Assembly: GCF_003664595.1 (NCBI RefSeq)
Contig: NZ_QXPZ01000027.1
Coordinates: 1 to 56,937, forward strand
Direction of reading: 5' to 3'
Source: Atopobacter sp. AH10
GTDB lineage: Bacteria > Bacillota > Bacilli > Lactobacillales > Aerococcaceae
DNA length: 56,937 nucleotides
The translations under genes and the position numbers were made by a program. Shown piece by piece: positions 1 to 8,100 of this stretch. Position 1 is the first letter of the stretch. The number at the start of each line of letters is the position of its first letter. The notes beneath the pieces were generated by a model. It made no database searches. It saw only the letters and a program-made list of their open reading frames with translations, and had not been told where the DNA came from.

Positions 1-15
1 GCTTTATATGTCATA

Positions 16-38
16 GACAGACTTCAGTCTGTCTTTTT
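16..38 (+). terminator. Rho-independent terminator of an upstream gene
   Basis: A 7-bp perfect stem (GACAGAC / GTCTGTC) with a TTCA loop is followed directly by five T. It points rightward, so it ends a plus-strand gene that lies outside the window. The distal arm and T-run belong to a motif that recurs near 21315 and 21359. Confidence 0.75.
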
Positions 39-63
39 CACCAACAACAAAAAGTATAGAGCC
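27..63. repeat. dispersed repeat, copy 1
   Basis: This stretch (terminator arm, T-run, then CACCAA...AGTATAGAGCC) recurs almost unchanged at 21315-21349 and in degenerate form at 21359-21392. The stretch AAGTATAGA also occurs at 32401-32409. It has no coding content and its nature is unknown. Confidence 0.6.
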
Positions 64-116
64 TTTTTCTCTTGGACTAGTTTTTTGCCTAGCTATTTTT
101 TATAGATGAATGAGGA

Positions 117-1358
117 TTATTTATGACGGTCAAGAGCTGCTTTAATGAGTTTAGGAGCTAGACGACATTTTTTTTCATTGACGGCACAAACTGCGAAACG
201 GAGACCTTTTTTAAGGCCAACCATATAAAGGTCATCTTGCATCAAGTCTTCAACAATTTGAGCGGAATTTTCACAAGGAATACTGATGAAGAAACCGCCA
301 AAGTAAGGTAAGATATCCAAGCCTACTTCTTCTGCACTGGCTACAAAAACTTGAGCACGTTGATGAAGAAGTTGCTTGCTAGCGTCTAGCTCTTTTTGAT
401 AAGCTTTTGATTTTTCAGGGTCATCAAATAAGTCGACTAAGACTTTCATGGCGGAATGGTTGATATTGGACCAGTTAGATCGAGCAGAATGACTAGCAGC
501 ATAGTAGAAATCTTCGATGATTTCAGGACTAGATGAAAGGCCAATCAAGGCACCTGCACGTAAACCGTATGCTGTGTAGGATTTTGACATAGAGAAAGCT
601 ACAGCGATAAAAACATTTTCTGGGAGATTTTCAAATTTGCTGAAAAATGCTTTTTGTTCATCATTGAAACCAGCAAATTCAATATAGGCCACATCTAAAA
701 GTAGTGTGATGGCAGTATTTTCATCCTGAGCAGCTTTTTTAACGAGACTTAGTATACGATCCCAATCCTCATCGCTGATAGAGAAACCAGTTGGATTATT
801 GCCAGGAGAGTTGAAGATGACTAAGATTCTGTCTTTTTCTTCCACACAGTTAAGGAATTTATCTTTAAAATCCTCAAAATTAAAATTATAGTTGTCATCA
901 AAAAGTTTATAGGTGACTAGGTTGCGACCAAATTCATCACACATCGTTTGATAGGGATTCCAGAACCAGTCGTGACAGAGGACGGTATCATTAGGATTTG
1001 TAAAGTTCCAAATAGCATTTCTGACGGCACCAGTCCCACCAGGGCTAGCAACAGCTTTAATATAAGCTTTGGGTTTATAAGGACCAAAACAAAGGTCAAT
1101 GACGCGATCTAGATAGTCAACTCGTCCGGAAATAGGTGCATAAGAAGCGATGAATTGTTGATCTAAAGATTTTAAACTATCGATAACAGTATCAAAAACA
1201 AGCAGCTTACCCGAGTCATCCATTAAACTCCCTAGAGTGGAGTTGATGACTTTTTCTGCTCCTTTTTCTTGTATTGCCTTTTTAGCTAGGCCAGAAATGT
1301 TAAAAATGGGGTCGTTCACATGAGGCCATCTCGCATGTTTGGGGATAATGTTCTTCAT
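117..1358 (-). CDS. PLP-dependent aminotransferase, class I/II
   Basis: Transfers an amino group between an amino acid and a 2-oxoacid in the cytosol, using pyridoxal phosphate. The 413-residue protein has the fold-type I signature: an NNPTG motif at residues 187-191, the DVAY stretch near 222-225 that precedes the cofactor lysine, and the cofactor lysine K259 in SMSKSYTAYGLRAG. The wide SPGGTGA segment near 105-111 resembles aromatic or aspartate aminotransferases, but the substrate cannot be read from sequence. The start is supported by an AAAGGTGG ribosome binding site 6 bases upstream. It stands alone on the minus strand and a CodY-like half box lies about 75 bases before the start. Confidence 0.9.
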   Translation of the reverse strand: MKNIIPKHARWPHVNDPIFNISGLAKKAIQEKGAEKVINSTLGSLMDDSGKLLVFDTVIDSLKSLDQQFIASYAPISGRVDYLDRVIDLCFGPYKPKAYIKAVASPGGTGAVRNAIWNFTNPNDTVLCHDWFWNPYQTMCDEFGRNLVTYKLFDDNYNFNFEDFKDKFLNCVEEKDRILVIFNSPGNNPTGFSISDEDWDRILSLVKKAAQDENTAITLLLDVAYIEFAGFNDEQKAFFSKFENLPENVFIAVAFSMSKSYTAYGLRAGALIGLSSSPEIIEDFYYAASHSARSNWSNINHSAMKVLVDLFDDPEKSKAYQKELDASKQLLHQRAQVFVASAEEVGLDILPYFGGFFISIPCENSAQIVEDLMQDDLYMVGLKKGLRFAVCAVNEKKCRLAPKLIKAALDRHK

Positions 1359-1429
1359 TTTATTCCACCTTTCTCTTGTTGGCTAATATTTTACCATTTC
1401 ATCTTTCAAAATTAAATTATTTTTAAACT

Positions 1430-1439
1430 TTTTCTGAAA
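1430..1439. promoter_or_regulatory. CodY-like box core upstream of the aminotransferase
   Basis: The core TTTTCTGAAA matches the centre of the CodY consensus AATTTTCWGAAAATT, but the outer bases match poorly. It lies about 75 bases upstream of the aminotransferase start, where a regulator of amino acid metabolism would be plausible. This is a weak call made by eye. Confidence 0.25.
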
Positions 1440-1591
1440 TTACTCTCATAGGAATAGAGCAAGAAAGCTTTCCTTAAAGGGGATAAGGAAGGGAAAAGAA
1501 GAATAGGAAGAGAAGAGTGCCTATTTCGATGAAAGATAGATCTTAGAAGGAATATTCGATATAATAGAAAGAAAATAAAGGAGGGAAGATC

Positions 1592-1759
1592 ATGCCATTT
1601 GTTCACGTTGAATTGGTGGAAGGTCGGACAAACGAAGCTAAAGAAAAAATGGCTAAGGAAATCACCGAAACTATCCACAAATATGCGAATGCGCCAAAAG
1701 AGCATATCCATGTTATTTTCCAAGATATGAAGAAGACAGATTATTTTAACGACAAGTAG
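1592..1759 (+). CDS. 4-oxalocrotonate tautomerase family protein
   Basis: A 55-residue open frame starts ATG-CCA, so the mature protein would begin with Pro1, the catalytic base of the tautomerase superfamily. The sequence reads [12 protein letters not shown], then a helix [12 protein letters not shown], then HIHVIFQDM. This is the beta-alpha-beta layout and usual length (55-65 residues) of the small 4-OT type. A strong GGAGGGAAG ribosome binding site lies 7-8 bases upstream and a Rho-independent terminator follows. Such stand-alone homologues act on small keto/enol substrates; the physiological substrate here is unknown. Confidence 0.88.
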   Translation: MPFVHVELVEGRTNEAKEKMAKEITETIHKYANAPKEHIHVIFQDMKKTDYFNDK

Positions 1760-2274
1760 ATGACTAGTGCAGTGTCAAGGCAAAGCACTAGACATTTAAC
1801 CGTCTATTTTGAGATAGGCTACTATCAGGAAGCTTATCTGATAGGGCTAATCAGAGGAAGTTTTTACCGCTGACTAGCCTTTTTTTGCGTTTACAAAGGA
1901 TGACTTAAAGAAGCTAGGGGAGATCTTTCTTTTGTGCTGGGATTAATCCAACTGAAAGAAAGCTTGCTTTTTGAAAGAAAGTTGGATGGATGAAGAAAAG
2001 TTTGGTGGATGAAATGCCTGCTGTTTGAAATATTGTGATTAAAGCCACAAGATAAGTGTATAAAAGACTTCTTTTGGATAAATCATCTTATCTATTTATA
2101 TAGAAAAAAAAGAGCGCTCAGATGTAGATTGGGACAGTATGTTAAAAGAAGTAACACGTCCAAAAAACATATAGCTTGATCCAAGCGCTGTTAAAAAGAC
2201 AATAGAAAATGATTGCATAAAAAGGCGTTTTGCTTTATCCTAGTAAAGTATAATTATTAGAAAAGGGGAAAAAC
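1760..2274. other. intergenic region with terminator, no gene seen
   Basis: About 515 bases between the tautomerase gene and the AGCS symporter gene. Apart from the terminator at 1845-1886 and a smaller inverted repeat just before it (CTATCAG / CTGATAG, 1822-1844), I see no convincing ORF. The stretch 2105-2220 is A-rich with two AGCGCT hexamers and may be decayed coding sequence. Confidence 0.5.
1845..1886 (+). terminator. Rho-independent terminator after the tautomerase gene
   Basis: A 10-bp stem with one mismatch (GGCTAATCAG / CTGACTAGCC) is followed by seven T. It lies about 90 bases after the tautomerase stop codon. Confidence 0.8.
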
Positions 2275-2277
2275 TTG

Positions 2278-3690
2278 ATGGACTATCTCATTAAATTCTT
2301 AAATGAATTGAGCGATTGGATCTACTCGCCACTTCTGATTATTCTTCTTTTGGGGGTTGGCTTGTATTTTACTTTTCGAACAAAAGCGATCCAGTTAAAA
2401 AATCTGAAGGAATCTTTCCGAGTGATTGCAGAAAAGCCGGTAGATGAAGGGGATGTTTCTTCATTTCAGGCATTAATGGTGTCCACAGCATCTCGGGTTG
2501 GGACAGGGAATATTGTTGGTGTTTCAACAGCTATTTGCTTGGGAGGGCCAGGTGCCGTATTTTGGATGTGGGTTGTTGCCCTAATCGGGGGAGCTTCAGC
2601 TTTCGTGGAGTCAACTTTAGCCCAAATTTATAAAAAAAGAGGTTGGACGAATCATAGCTATGGGGGACCATCCTATTATATTGAAGCTGCTTTAAAAAAT
2701 AGGAGATTAGGGGTTATTTTTTCTATCTGCCTTATTCTGACTTATGCGGTAGGCTTTAATATGTTAGCTGCTTTTAACTTAGCTGATTCTTTCAAAATGT
2801 ATGACTTTTACCACCCAACATGGACACCAACTCTCGTAGGTCTAGTGCTTGCCTTTTTAACTGGCTATTGTGTACTAGGTGGAGGTGGACGGATTATCCG
2901 ATTTACTTCTTTATTGGTTCCAGTGATGGGTTTTGTATACGTGGCGGTGTCTCTTGTCATGGTTTTGGTGAATTTACCATATATCCCTACTATGATGCGG
3001 ATGATTTTCAAAGATGCATTTGATTTCCAAGCGATCACTTCTGGCCTTGCAGGATCTTCTTTAGTGTATGGGATTAAGAGAGGTTTGTTTTCTAATGAAG
3101 CTGGGATTGGTTCTGCACCTAATGCAGCTGCAGCGGCTAATGTCTCCCATCCAGTTAAGCAAGGCTTGGTTCAAATGGTATCTGTATTTATCGATACCAT
3201 CTTGATTTGTAGTGCAACAGCCTTTATGTGTTTGAGTTCTCAAGTCATACCAAGTGAAAAAATTTCTGGTGCACCATATGTTCAAATGGCCTTGTCTAGT
3301 TTGTTGGGACACTACGGTTATTATTTTATTACTTTTGCCTTGATGCTATTTGGTTTTACAACTTTGATAGGAAATCTCTACTATGTGGATAACAATTTGA
3401 CCTATATCTTTGGGAAACAACCTAGCGGACGTTTTATGATAGGTTTCCGAATTTTAGCCGCTTTGGTCATTTTTGTTGGAGCCACTCAAAAAGCTGATCT
3501 TGTATGGACTTTAGCTGATCTCATGATGGCCTTAATGGCTTTGATCAATTTGCCGTCCATTCTTGCATTAAGTCGCATTGCTCTAGCATCCTTATCGGAC
3601 TATCGTGAACAAATTTCAAAAGGGAAAAATCCAGTTTTCAAGGCTAAATCGATTGGTTTAGATGACAGCTCACTGGATTATTGGAAATAA
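2278..3690 (+). CDS. AGCS family alanine/glycine:sodium symporter
   Basis: A polytopic membrane protein of 470 residues that imports alanine or glycine with sodium. Family marks are GTGNIVGVSTAI near residue 80, the GAVFWMWVVAL helix just after it, and SNEAGIGSAPNAAAAA near 275-290. Length and about ten hydrophobic segments fit the AlsT/DagA family. An AGGGG ribosome binding site at 2264-2268 is 9 bases from the ATG at 2278. An in-frame TTG one codon earlier (2275) is a possible alternative start. The gene is monocistronic and a strong terminator follows at 3745. Confidence 0.93.
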   Translation: MDYLIKFLNELSDWIYSPLLIILLLGVGLYFTFRTKAIQLKNLKESFRVIAEKPVDEGDVSSFQALMVSTASRVGTGNIVGVSTAICLGGPGAVFWMWVVALIGGASAFVESTLAQIYKKRGWTNHSYGGPSYYIEAALKNRRLGVIFSICLILTYAVGFNMLAAFNLADSFKMYDFYHPTWTPTLVGLVLAFLTGYCVLGGGGRIIRFTSLLVPVMGFVYVAVSLVMVLVNLPYIPTMMRMIFKDAFDFQAITSGLAGSSLVYGIKRGLFSNEAGIGSAPNAAAAANVSHPVKQGLVQMVSVFIDTILICSATAFMCLSSQVIPSEKISGAPYVQMALSSLLGHYGYYFITFALMLFGFTTLIGNLYYVDNNLTYIFGKQPSGRFMIGFRILAALVIFVGATQKADLVWTLADLMMALMALINLPSILALSRIALASLSDYREQISKGKNPVFKAKSIGLDDSSLDYWK

Positions 3691-3744
3691 GCAAGAAGAT
3701 GTTAAAACTTATGTTTCGTGTTAACCGCTAATCAAAGAATGGAG

Positions 3745-3788
3745 ATCCTCAACCTTTAGACTTGAAAGCTATGGGTTGAGGATTTTTT
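3745..3788 (+). terminator. Rho-independent terminator after the AGCS gene
   Basis: A perfect 10-bp stem (ATCCTCAACC / GGTTGAGGAT) with a 19-base loop is followed by a run of T. Confidence 0.88.
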
Positions 3789-3847
3789 GCCCATTTCAAG
3801 TATAAGGGCACTTGCTATGGTGTTCACCAACTTTCCAGTGTCTAAAT

Positions 3848-3909
3848 GTTTGGGGGATATAGTTTTGAATCTAGCTCAGTTTGGGGGATGTAGTTTTGAA
3901 TCTAGCTCA
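3848..3909. repeat. 31-bp tandem duplication
   Basis: Two adjacent 31-bp units, 3848-3878 and 3879-3909, differ at one position (GGGGGATAT versus GGGGGATGT). They are non-coding. Confidence 0.85.
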
Positions 3910-4057
3910 GAATGAAGCAAAGTTGTTACACCTATATAAGGAAATTGGAACACTAAAATAGTTAAGAATTTATTAAGCTAAAACGATGTTCAAGAGAAAG
4001 CTTGATCCGACGGGCAAAGGGACGATTAGAAGCCAAATAAAAAATTTGAATATAGAT

Positions 4058-4088
4058 CTAGTAATTGATACTAGCTCTATGATATAAT
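4058..4088 (+). promoter_or_regulatory. promoter with overlapping CTAGT palindrome (operator site 1)
   Basis: An extended -10 element (TG-A-TATAAT, hexamer 4083-4088) has a 17-bp palindrome CTAGT-N7-ACTAG (4058-4074) in its spacer and -35 region. Binding there would block RNA polymerase. The same palindrome recurs four more times before the DUF1836 gene. No good -35 hexamer is visible, which is usual for extended -10 promoters. Confidence 0.6.
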
Positions 4089-4094
4089 GGCTTC

Positions 4095-4265
4095 GGGTTT
4101 TGCTGATAAGGCATGAGCAGCTTAGGTATGGCGGCCGATTACCAACTGAACAAGCTTAAATCGCTCAACCTAACTGAAAATAGTTGAGTCAGCCTCATTT
4201 TCAGCCTAAATGGATGGTTGGCATAAGGCTCATCTACTAACTTTTTTGAAAGTAGATATTTTTTT
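4095..4265 (+). ncRNA. candidate structured leader or small RNA ending in a terminator
   Basis: Transcription from the promoter at 4083 would give an RNA of about 170 bases with several complementary segments: AGCTT/AAGCT enclosing GGTA/TACC, CTCAAC/GTTGAG competing with CTGAAAAT/ATTTTCAG, and ATGAGC closing with GCTCAT. It ends in ATCTACT / AGTAGAT plus seven T (4232-4265), a Rho-independent terminator. I do not recognise any known riboswitch class. It could be an attenuated leader of the fatty acid operon or a stand-alone small RNA. Confidence 0.5.
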
Positions 4266-4274
4266 CTAATATAG

Positions 4275-4614
4275 CTAGTCTTTAGAACTAGATCTTTTTA
4301 AAAGATAACTCAGTAGTTAAGATGAGTGCTTTTTTTAAAGATTTCATCTAGTTATCAATACTAGTAGAATAGAACTAGCTTTTAAGAGAGCTAGAACATT
4401 TTTAACTTATTGATCTAGTATTAAATACTAGATTAGGATATATTCATAACTTAGTGGCTTCAACTAAAGGGATTTATTCTAATTCTAGTGTATAAGACTG
4501 CTAAGCAAAGCTTTAGTCGACTAATTTTTTCTTAGCGACTTAAGAGACAAGAAGACGAGTTAGCCAGCAGACCATCAGCTAGTCTTGCGACTTTTATCTA
4601 GTAATGAAAACTAG
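4275..4614. promoter_or_regulatory. array of CTAGT-N7-ACTAG palindromes (operator sites 2-5)
   Basis: Four exact copies of the 17-bp pattern CTAGT-N7-ACTAG lie at 4275-4291, 4348-4364, 4415-4431 and 4598-4614, with a degenerate copy (CTAGT-N7-ACTGC) at 4485-4501. The spacers all differ, so the conserved arms rather than recent duplication carry the signal. Centres of sites 2, 3, 4 and the degenerate copy are 67-73 bp apart. With site 1 at 4058 there are five exact copies in 560 bp, directly before a DUF1836 DNA-binding-type protein gene. They are probably its operators, and no other gene lies in the stretch. Confidence 0.7.
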
Positions 4615-4676
4615 ATCGTGAGCAATTGAATGATGACGTCTAAAAACTAGCTCATAAAGGATTGAGAGGTGAATAA

Positions 4677-5192
4677 ATGACGTCGCTGTTTAGAATGAAA
4701 GAACTGGAAAATTTAAAAAAAATAGTCATTCCGAAATGGGAAGAAATTCCTAATCGGGGTCTCTATAAGGTAGAACTCATCAAATTTGTCAGGGGAAACC
4801 TATCTCCCTTATTTATCAATGATGAAAATTTTATCACTTCTTCCATGATAAACAATTACGTGAAGCAAGGGCATATTAAAGAACCTGTCAATAAAAAGTA
4901 CTATCGAGATTCTATAGCTCAATTGTTAGCCATTGTCATTTTTAAGCAGGCTATTCAAATCGATGAGATATCAAAAGGGATAGCGATAGAATTAAGAAGT
5001 TTTACGATTAGGGACATTTATGACAATTTTGTCGAAGTATTTCTTGACGCAAAAAACAAGGTGTTAAGAAGATTTGGGCACAAAATCACGATTGATTTTG
5101 AAGTATCTGATCATCACGACAAGGTCTTATACTATTTGGCTATTTCGCTTTTCACTAAATTATACACTACAGCAATTATAAAAAATAGGTAA
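4677..5192 (+). CDS. DUF1836 family protein, probable regulator of the fatty acid operon
   Basis: A 171-residue protein. Residues 18-100 match the DUF1836 pattern: IPKWEEIPNRGLY, then ITSSMINNYVKQGHI, then PVNKKYY, then LLAIVIFKQAIQIDEI. This layout resembles a MerR-like winged helix in which the MINNYVKQG segment would be the recognition helix. Bacillus YkrK, a family member, is known as a repressor. The start has a GAGAGGTG site 7 bases upstream. It is 18 bases before acpP and so heads the FASII operon, the place where FabT or FapR sits in other Bacillota. Neither is present here. That it controls fatty acid synthesis through the CTAGT palindromes is my inference. Confidence 0.8.
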   Translation: MTSLFRMKELENLKKIVIPKWEEIPNRGLYKVELIKFVRGNLSPLFINDENFITSSMINNYVKQGHIKEPVNKKYYRDSIAQLLAIVIFKQAIQIDEISKGIAIELRSFTIRDIYDNFVEVFLDAKNKVLRRFGHKITIDFEVSDHHDKVLYYLAISLFTKLYTTAIIKNR

Positions 5193-5210
5193 TAAAAAGG
5201 AGAAATTAAG

Positions 5211-5438
5211 ATGGAAAATTACGAAAAATTAGTTGAACTTGTTGCAGAAAACCTAGGGGTAGACCAAGACAAGGTGAATGAAAATTCTGATTTATTCGAA
5301 GATTTGAATGCGGACAGCTTGGACTTAGTTGAATTGACTATGGCGATTGAAGATGAGTTTGATGTAGAAATTGAAGATGACAATTTGGATTCTATCAAAA
5401 CTGTAAAAGACATCCTTAACTACATCAATGGCAAATAA
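5211..5438 (+). CDS. acpP: acyl carrier protein
   Basis: A 75-residue acidic protein that carries growing acyl chains on a 4'-phosphopantetheine arm during type II fatty acid synthesis. Ser36 in the ADSLDLVEL motif is the attachment site. Helix II that follows (TMAIEDEFDVEIEDD) is the usual docking surface for Fab enzymes. An AAAAAGGAG ribosome binding site lies 7-8 bases upstream. Its last 11 bases overlap the accB start, which suggests translational coupling. ACP as the first structural gene allows high dosage. Confidence 0.97.
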   Translation: MENYEKLVELVAENLGVDQDKVNENSDLFEDLNADSLDLVELTMAIEDEFDVEIEDDNLDSIKTVKDILNYINGK

Positions 5439-5883
5439 ATTTGATGAGATTCTAAGAGCTTTTGAACAGTCGACTGTCTCTCATCTTGTCTATAAAGATC
5501 AGGAATTCTCTCTTGAGTTATCTAAGGATGTCAAAACAAGAAAAGAGCCAGAAACTCTTACTACTGTAGAAAAAGTAGAGAATGTAGAGAAGATAGCAGA
5601 GCCTAAAGAAAAAGAAGATGTCTTAGAATCGCCGGCAAATTACAAGGAAATTAAGTCTCCAATGTTGGGTATCGCCTATACTCGTATGAATCCGGATGAA
5701 GAACCGCTTGTGAAGGTTGGGGATGAGATAAAGAAAGGTCAAGTAATGTGTGTGATCGAAGCCATGAAGATGTTTAACGAAGTGACCTCTGAAGTGGATG
5801 GTGTCTTAAAGGCGATTAACTTTAAAGATGAGGACATGGTGGAATTTGATCAAACCTTATTTGAAGTAGAAGAACATGCTTAA
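5428..5883 (+). CDS. accB: biotin carboxyl carrier protein of acetyl-CoA carboxylase
   Basis: This subunit carries biotin between the carboxylase and carboxyltransferase halves of acetyl-CoA carboxylase. The 151-residue protein has a short N-terminal domain, a charged Lys/Glu-rich linker (about residues 36-72) and a C-terminal biotinyl domain with the EAMKM motif, K114 being biotinylated. The linker is acidic and lysine-rich rather than the Pro/Ala-rich type of enterobacteria. It overlaps acpP by 11 bases and accC by 8. No biotin ligase gene is nearby. Confidence 0.96.
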   Translation: MANKFDEILRAFEQSTVSHLVYKDQEFSLELSKDVKTRKEPETLTTVEKVENVEKIAEPKEKEDVLESPANYKEIKSPMLGIAYTRMNPDEEPLVKVGDEIKKGQVMCVIEAMKMFNEVTSEVDGVLKAINFKDEDMVEFDQTLFEVEEHA

Positions 5884-7249
5884 AAAAGTATTAATCGCTA
5901 ATAGAGGCGAAATTGCTATTCGTATCATTAGGGCTTGCCGAGAAATGAATATTAGAACAGTAGCCATTTATTCCAAAGAAGATGTGGATATGTTGCATGT
6001 TTCTTTAGCAGATGAAGCTTACTGTATCGGACCATATAAGGCAAGTGAGTCCTATTTAAATAAAGAAGCTATCATTCAGTTGGCCTTAGCAAAATCGTGT
6101 GACGGGATTCATCCAGGTTACGGTTTTTTATCTGAAAATGATGAGTTTGCCAAAATGTGTGAAGACGAAGGGATTAAATTTATCGGTCCTTCCTCGGATG
6201 CCATTCGGCTTATGGGAGATAAAGTTAATGCTAGAGCTTTAATGATGGAGCATGGCGTTAACGTTGTTCCTGGCTCCAAAGAACCAGTTGATAATTTAGA
6301 AGAAATCGAAAAAATAGCTGAAGAAATTGGCTATCCTATTCTCATTAAGGCAGCTGGTGGTGGTGGAGGTAAAGGGATTCGAAAGGTGAATCGAAGCGAT
6401 GAACTAAAAATGGCTTTTGAGTCTGCTCGAGCAGAAGTGAAGGCAAATTTCTCTAACCCGAAGATGTATGTCGAAAAATGTATTGAAAGACCACGTCATA
6501 TAGAAGTACAAATTTTACGTGATTCCTATGGCAATTGTATTTCTTTGGGAGAAAGGAATTGCTCTATTCAACGCAATAATCAAAAGGTCATTGAAGAAGC
6601 CCCAGCCTTCAATCTAGCGGATGATGTGAAGCAGATGATGTATGAGCAAGCTAAAACTGCTGCACATGCTTGTCACTATGAAAATGCTGGAACCATTGAA
6701 TTTATTGTAGATCATAACGAAAATTTCTATTTTATTGAAATGAATACCCGCTTACAAGTCGAACATACCGTTACTGAAATGGTTACCGGAATTGATTTAG
6801 TTAAGGAACAATTACGGATTGCTTCTGGTTTTAGGTTGGCTATTCAACAAGAAGATGTCAAGATCAAAGGTTATGCGCTAGAAGCGAGAATTAATGCGGA
6901 AGAACCTCTAAAGAATTTTATGCCACAAGCAGGGACGGTTAAGAATTTTTATCAAGCGGGTGGATATAATGTGCGTTTTGATTCTTATTTATATCCTACT
7001 TGTAAAATTTCCCCTTTTTACGATTCTATGTGTGGAAAATTGATTGTCTATGATAGAACCAGAATGGAAGCTATCAGGAAATTAAGACGAGCACTTGAAG
7101 AGACGATTATCTTTGGTGTTAAAACCAATATTGATTTTATTTATACGATTTTATTTAATAAGACTTTTGTAAAGGGGTCTTATACAACTGCTTTTATTTC
7201 TGAAAATATGGACGAGATTATGGAATTAATGGAAGGATTTTATCAATGA
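5876..7249 (+). CDS. accC: biotin carboxylase subunit of acetyl-CoA carboxylase
   Basis: ATP-dependent carboxylation of the biotin on AccB with bicarbonate. The 457-residue protein has the ATP-grasp layout: N-terminal domain starting KKVLIANRGEIAIRIIRACRE, the glycine-rich ATP loop AAGGGGGKGIRKV near residues 159-171, the GERNCSIQRNNQKVIEEAP segment near 227-245, and the EMNTRLQVEHTVTE active-site strand near 288-301. Length is normal for AccC. It overlaps accB (8 bases) and accD (4 bases), so the acc genes are tightly coupled. Confidence 0.97.
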   Translation: MLKKVLIANRGEIAIRIIRACREMNIRTVAIYSKEDVDMLHVSLADEAYCIGPYKASESYLNKEAIIQLALAKSCDGIHPGYGFLSENDEFAKMCEDEGIKFIGPSSDAIRLMGDKVNARALMMEHGVNVVPGSKEPVDNLEEIEKIAEEIGYPILIKAAGGGGGKGIRKVNRSDELKMAFESARAEVKANFSNPKMYVEKCIERPRHIEVQILRDSYGNCISLGERNCSIQRNNQKVIEEAPAFNLADDVKQMMYEQAKTAAHACHYENAGTIEFIVDHNENFYFIEMNTRLQVEHTVTEMVTGIDLVKEQLRIASGFRLAIQQEDVKIKGYALEARINAEEPLKNFMPQAGTVKNFYQAGGYNVRFDSYLYPTCKISPFYDSMCGKLIVYDRTRMEAIRKLRRALEETIIFGVKTNIDFIYTILFNKTFVKGSYTTAFISENMDEIMELMEGFYQ

Positions 7250-8097
7250 ATATGTTAGTGAAAAGGAAGGCCGTTGTCCAAAAGGCTAAGGACCTTCGAT
7301 ATAAAGAAACTGACGTTAAATATACTACCGTAGAATACCCAGATCTTTTTGTCTGTAAGTCTTGTAAAAAGCCGATCGAAAAAGAGGAACTCAAGAGCAA
7401 TCATAACTTATGTCCAGCATGTGGTGCCCATTTTTATATAAGCCCCTATGACCGTTTAGACCTGTGTTTTGATCAGTATGAACGGATAGAATTCAGTCAA
7501 CACGTCGATAATCCGATCAACTTTCCAGGCTATGCTGACAAAAAACAACTAGCGAAAGAAAGATCTGGTCTTGACGAGGCTATAGTGATCGCCAAAGCTA
7601 AAATAAAAGATCTAGAGACTTATGTTTTTGTGATGGATAAAGAATTTATGATGGCTTCTATGGGGATAGAAGTGGGAGAGAGGATCTGTCGCTGCTTTGA
7701 AATGGCGCAAGAAGAAGGATTGCCAGTGGTTGGCTTTTGCGCTTCTGGAGGGGCACGGATGCAAGAAGGTATTTATTCTTTGATGCAAATGGCTAATACC
7801 TCTTTTGCGATAAAAGATTTTTCGGATGCGGGAGGATTTTTCCTAGCTGTTCTGACCAATCCAACTACAGGTGGAGTTTTGGCCTCTTTTGCTTCTTTGG
7901 CGGATATGACCATTGCTGAACCTTTTGCTACTATTGGGTTCACTGGGCGAAGGGTGATCGAGCAAACCATCAAAGAAAAATTGGCCGATGACTTTCAAAC
8001 GTCAGAATTCCAACTAGCTCACGGCTTTTTAGATGAGATTGTTTCTAGGCAGGACTTACATGATTATATCGAGAAAGCTTTGGCTTATCACAGGTGA
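7246..8097 (+). CDS. accD: acetyl-CoA carboxylase carboxyltransferase subunit beta
   Basis: Together with AccA this subunit transfers the carboxyl group from carboxybiotin to acetyl-CoA, giving malonyl-CoA. The 283-residue protein has the diagnostic N-terminal zinc ribbon with cysteines at 37, 40, 56 and 59, followed by the crotonase-type carboxyltransferase domain with FCASGGARMQEGIYSLMQMA. The ATG overlaps the accC stop codon (ATGA type). AccA starts 3 bases after its stop, as expected for subunits made in equal amounts. Confidence 0.96.
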   Translation: MNMLVKRKAVVQKAKDLRYKETDVKYTTVEYPDLFVCKSCKKPIEKEELKSNHNLCPACGAHFYISPYDRLDLCFDQYERIEFSQHVDNPINFPGYADKKQLAKERSGLDEAIVIAKAKIKDLETYVFVMDKEFMMASMGIEVGERICRCFEMAQEEGLPVVGFCASGGARMQEGIYSLMQMANTSFAIKDFSDAGGFFLAVLTNPTTGGVLASFASLADMTIAEPFATIGFTGRRVIEQTIKEKLADDFQTSEFQLAHGFLDEIVSRQDLHDYIEKALAYHR

Positions 8098-8100
8098 TAT

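Noticed and set aside
1412-1723. Minus-strand ORF of 103 residues
   Set aside because: It is antisense to the tautomerase gene, which has a clear ribosome binding site and family match.
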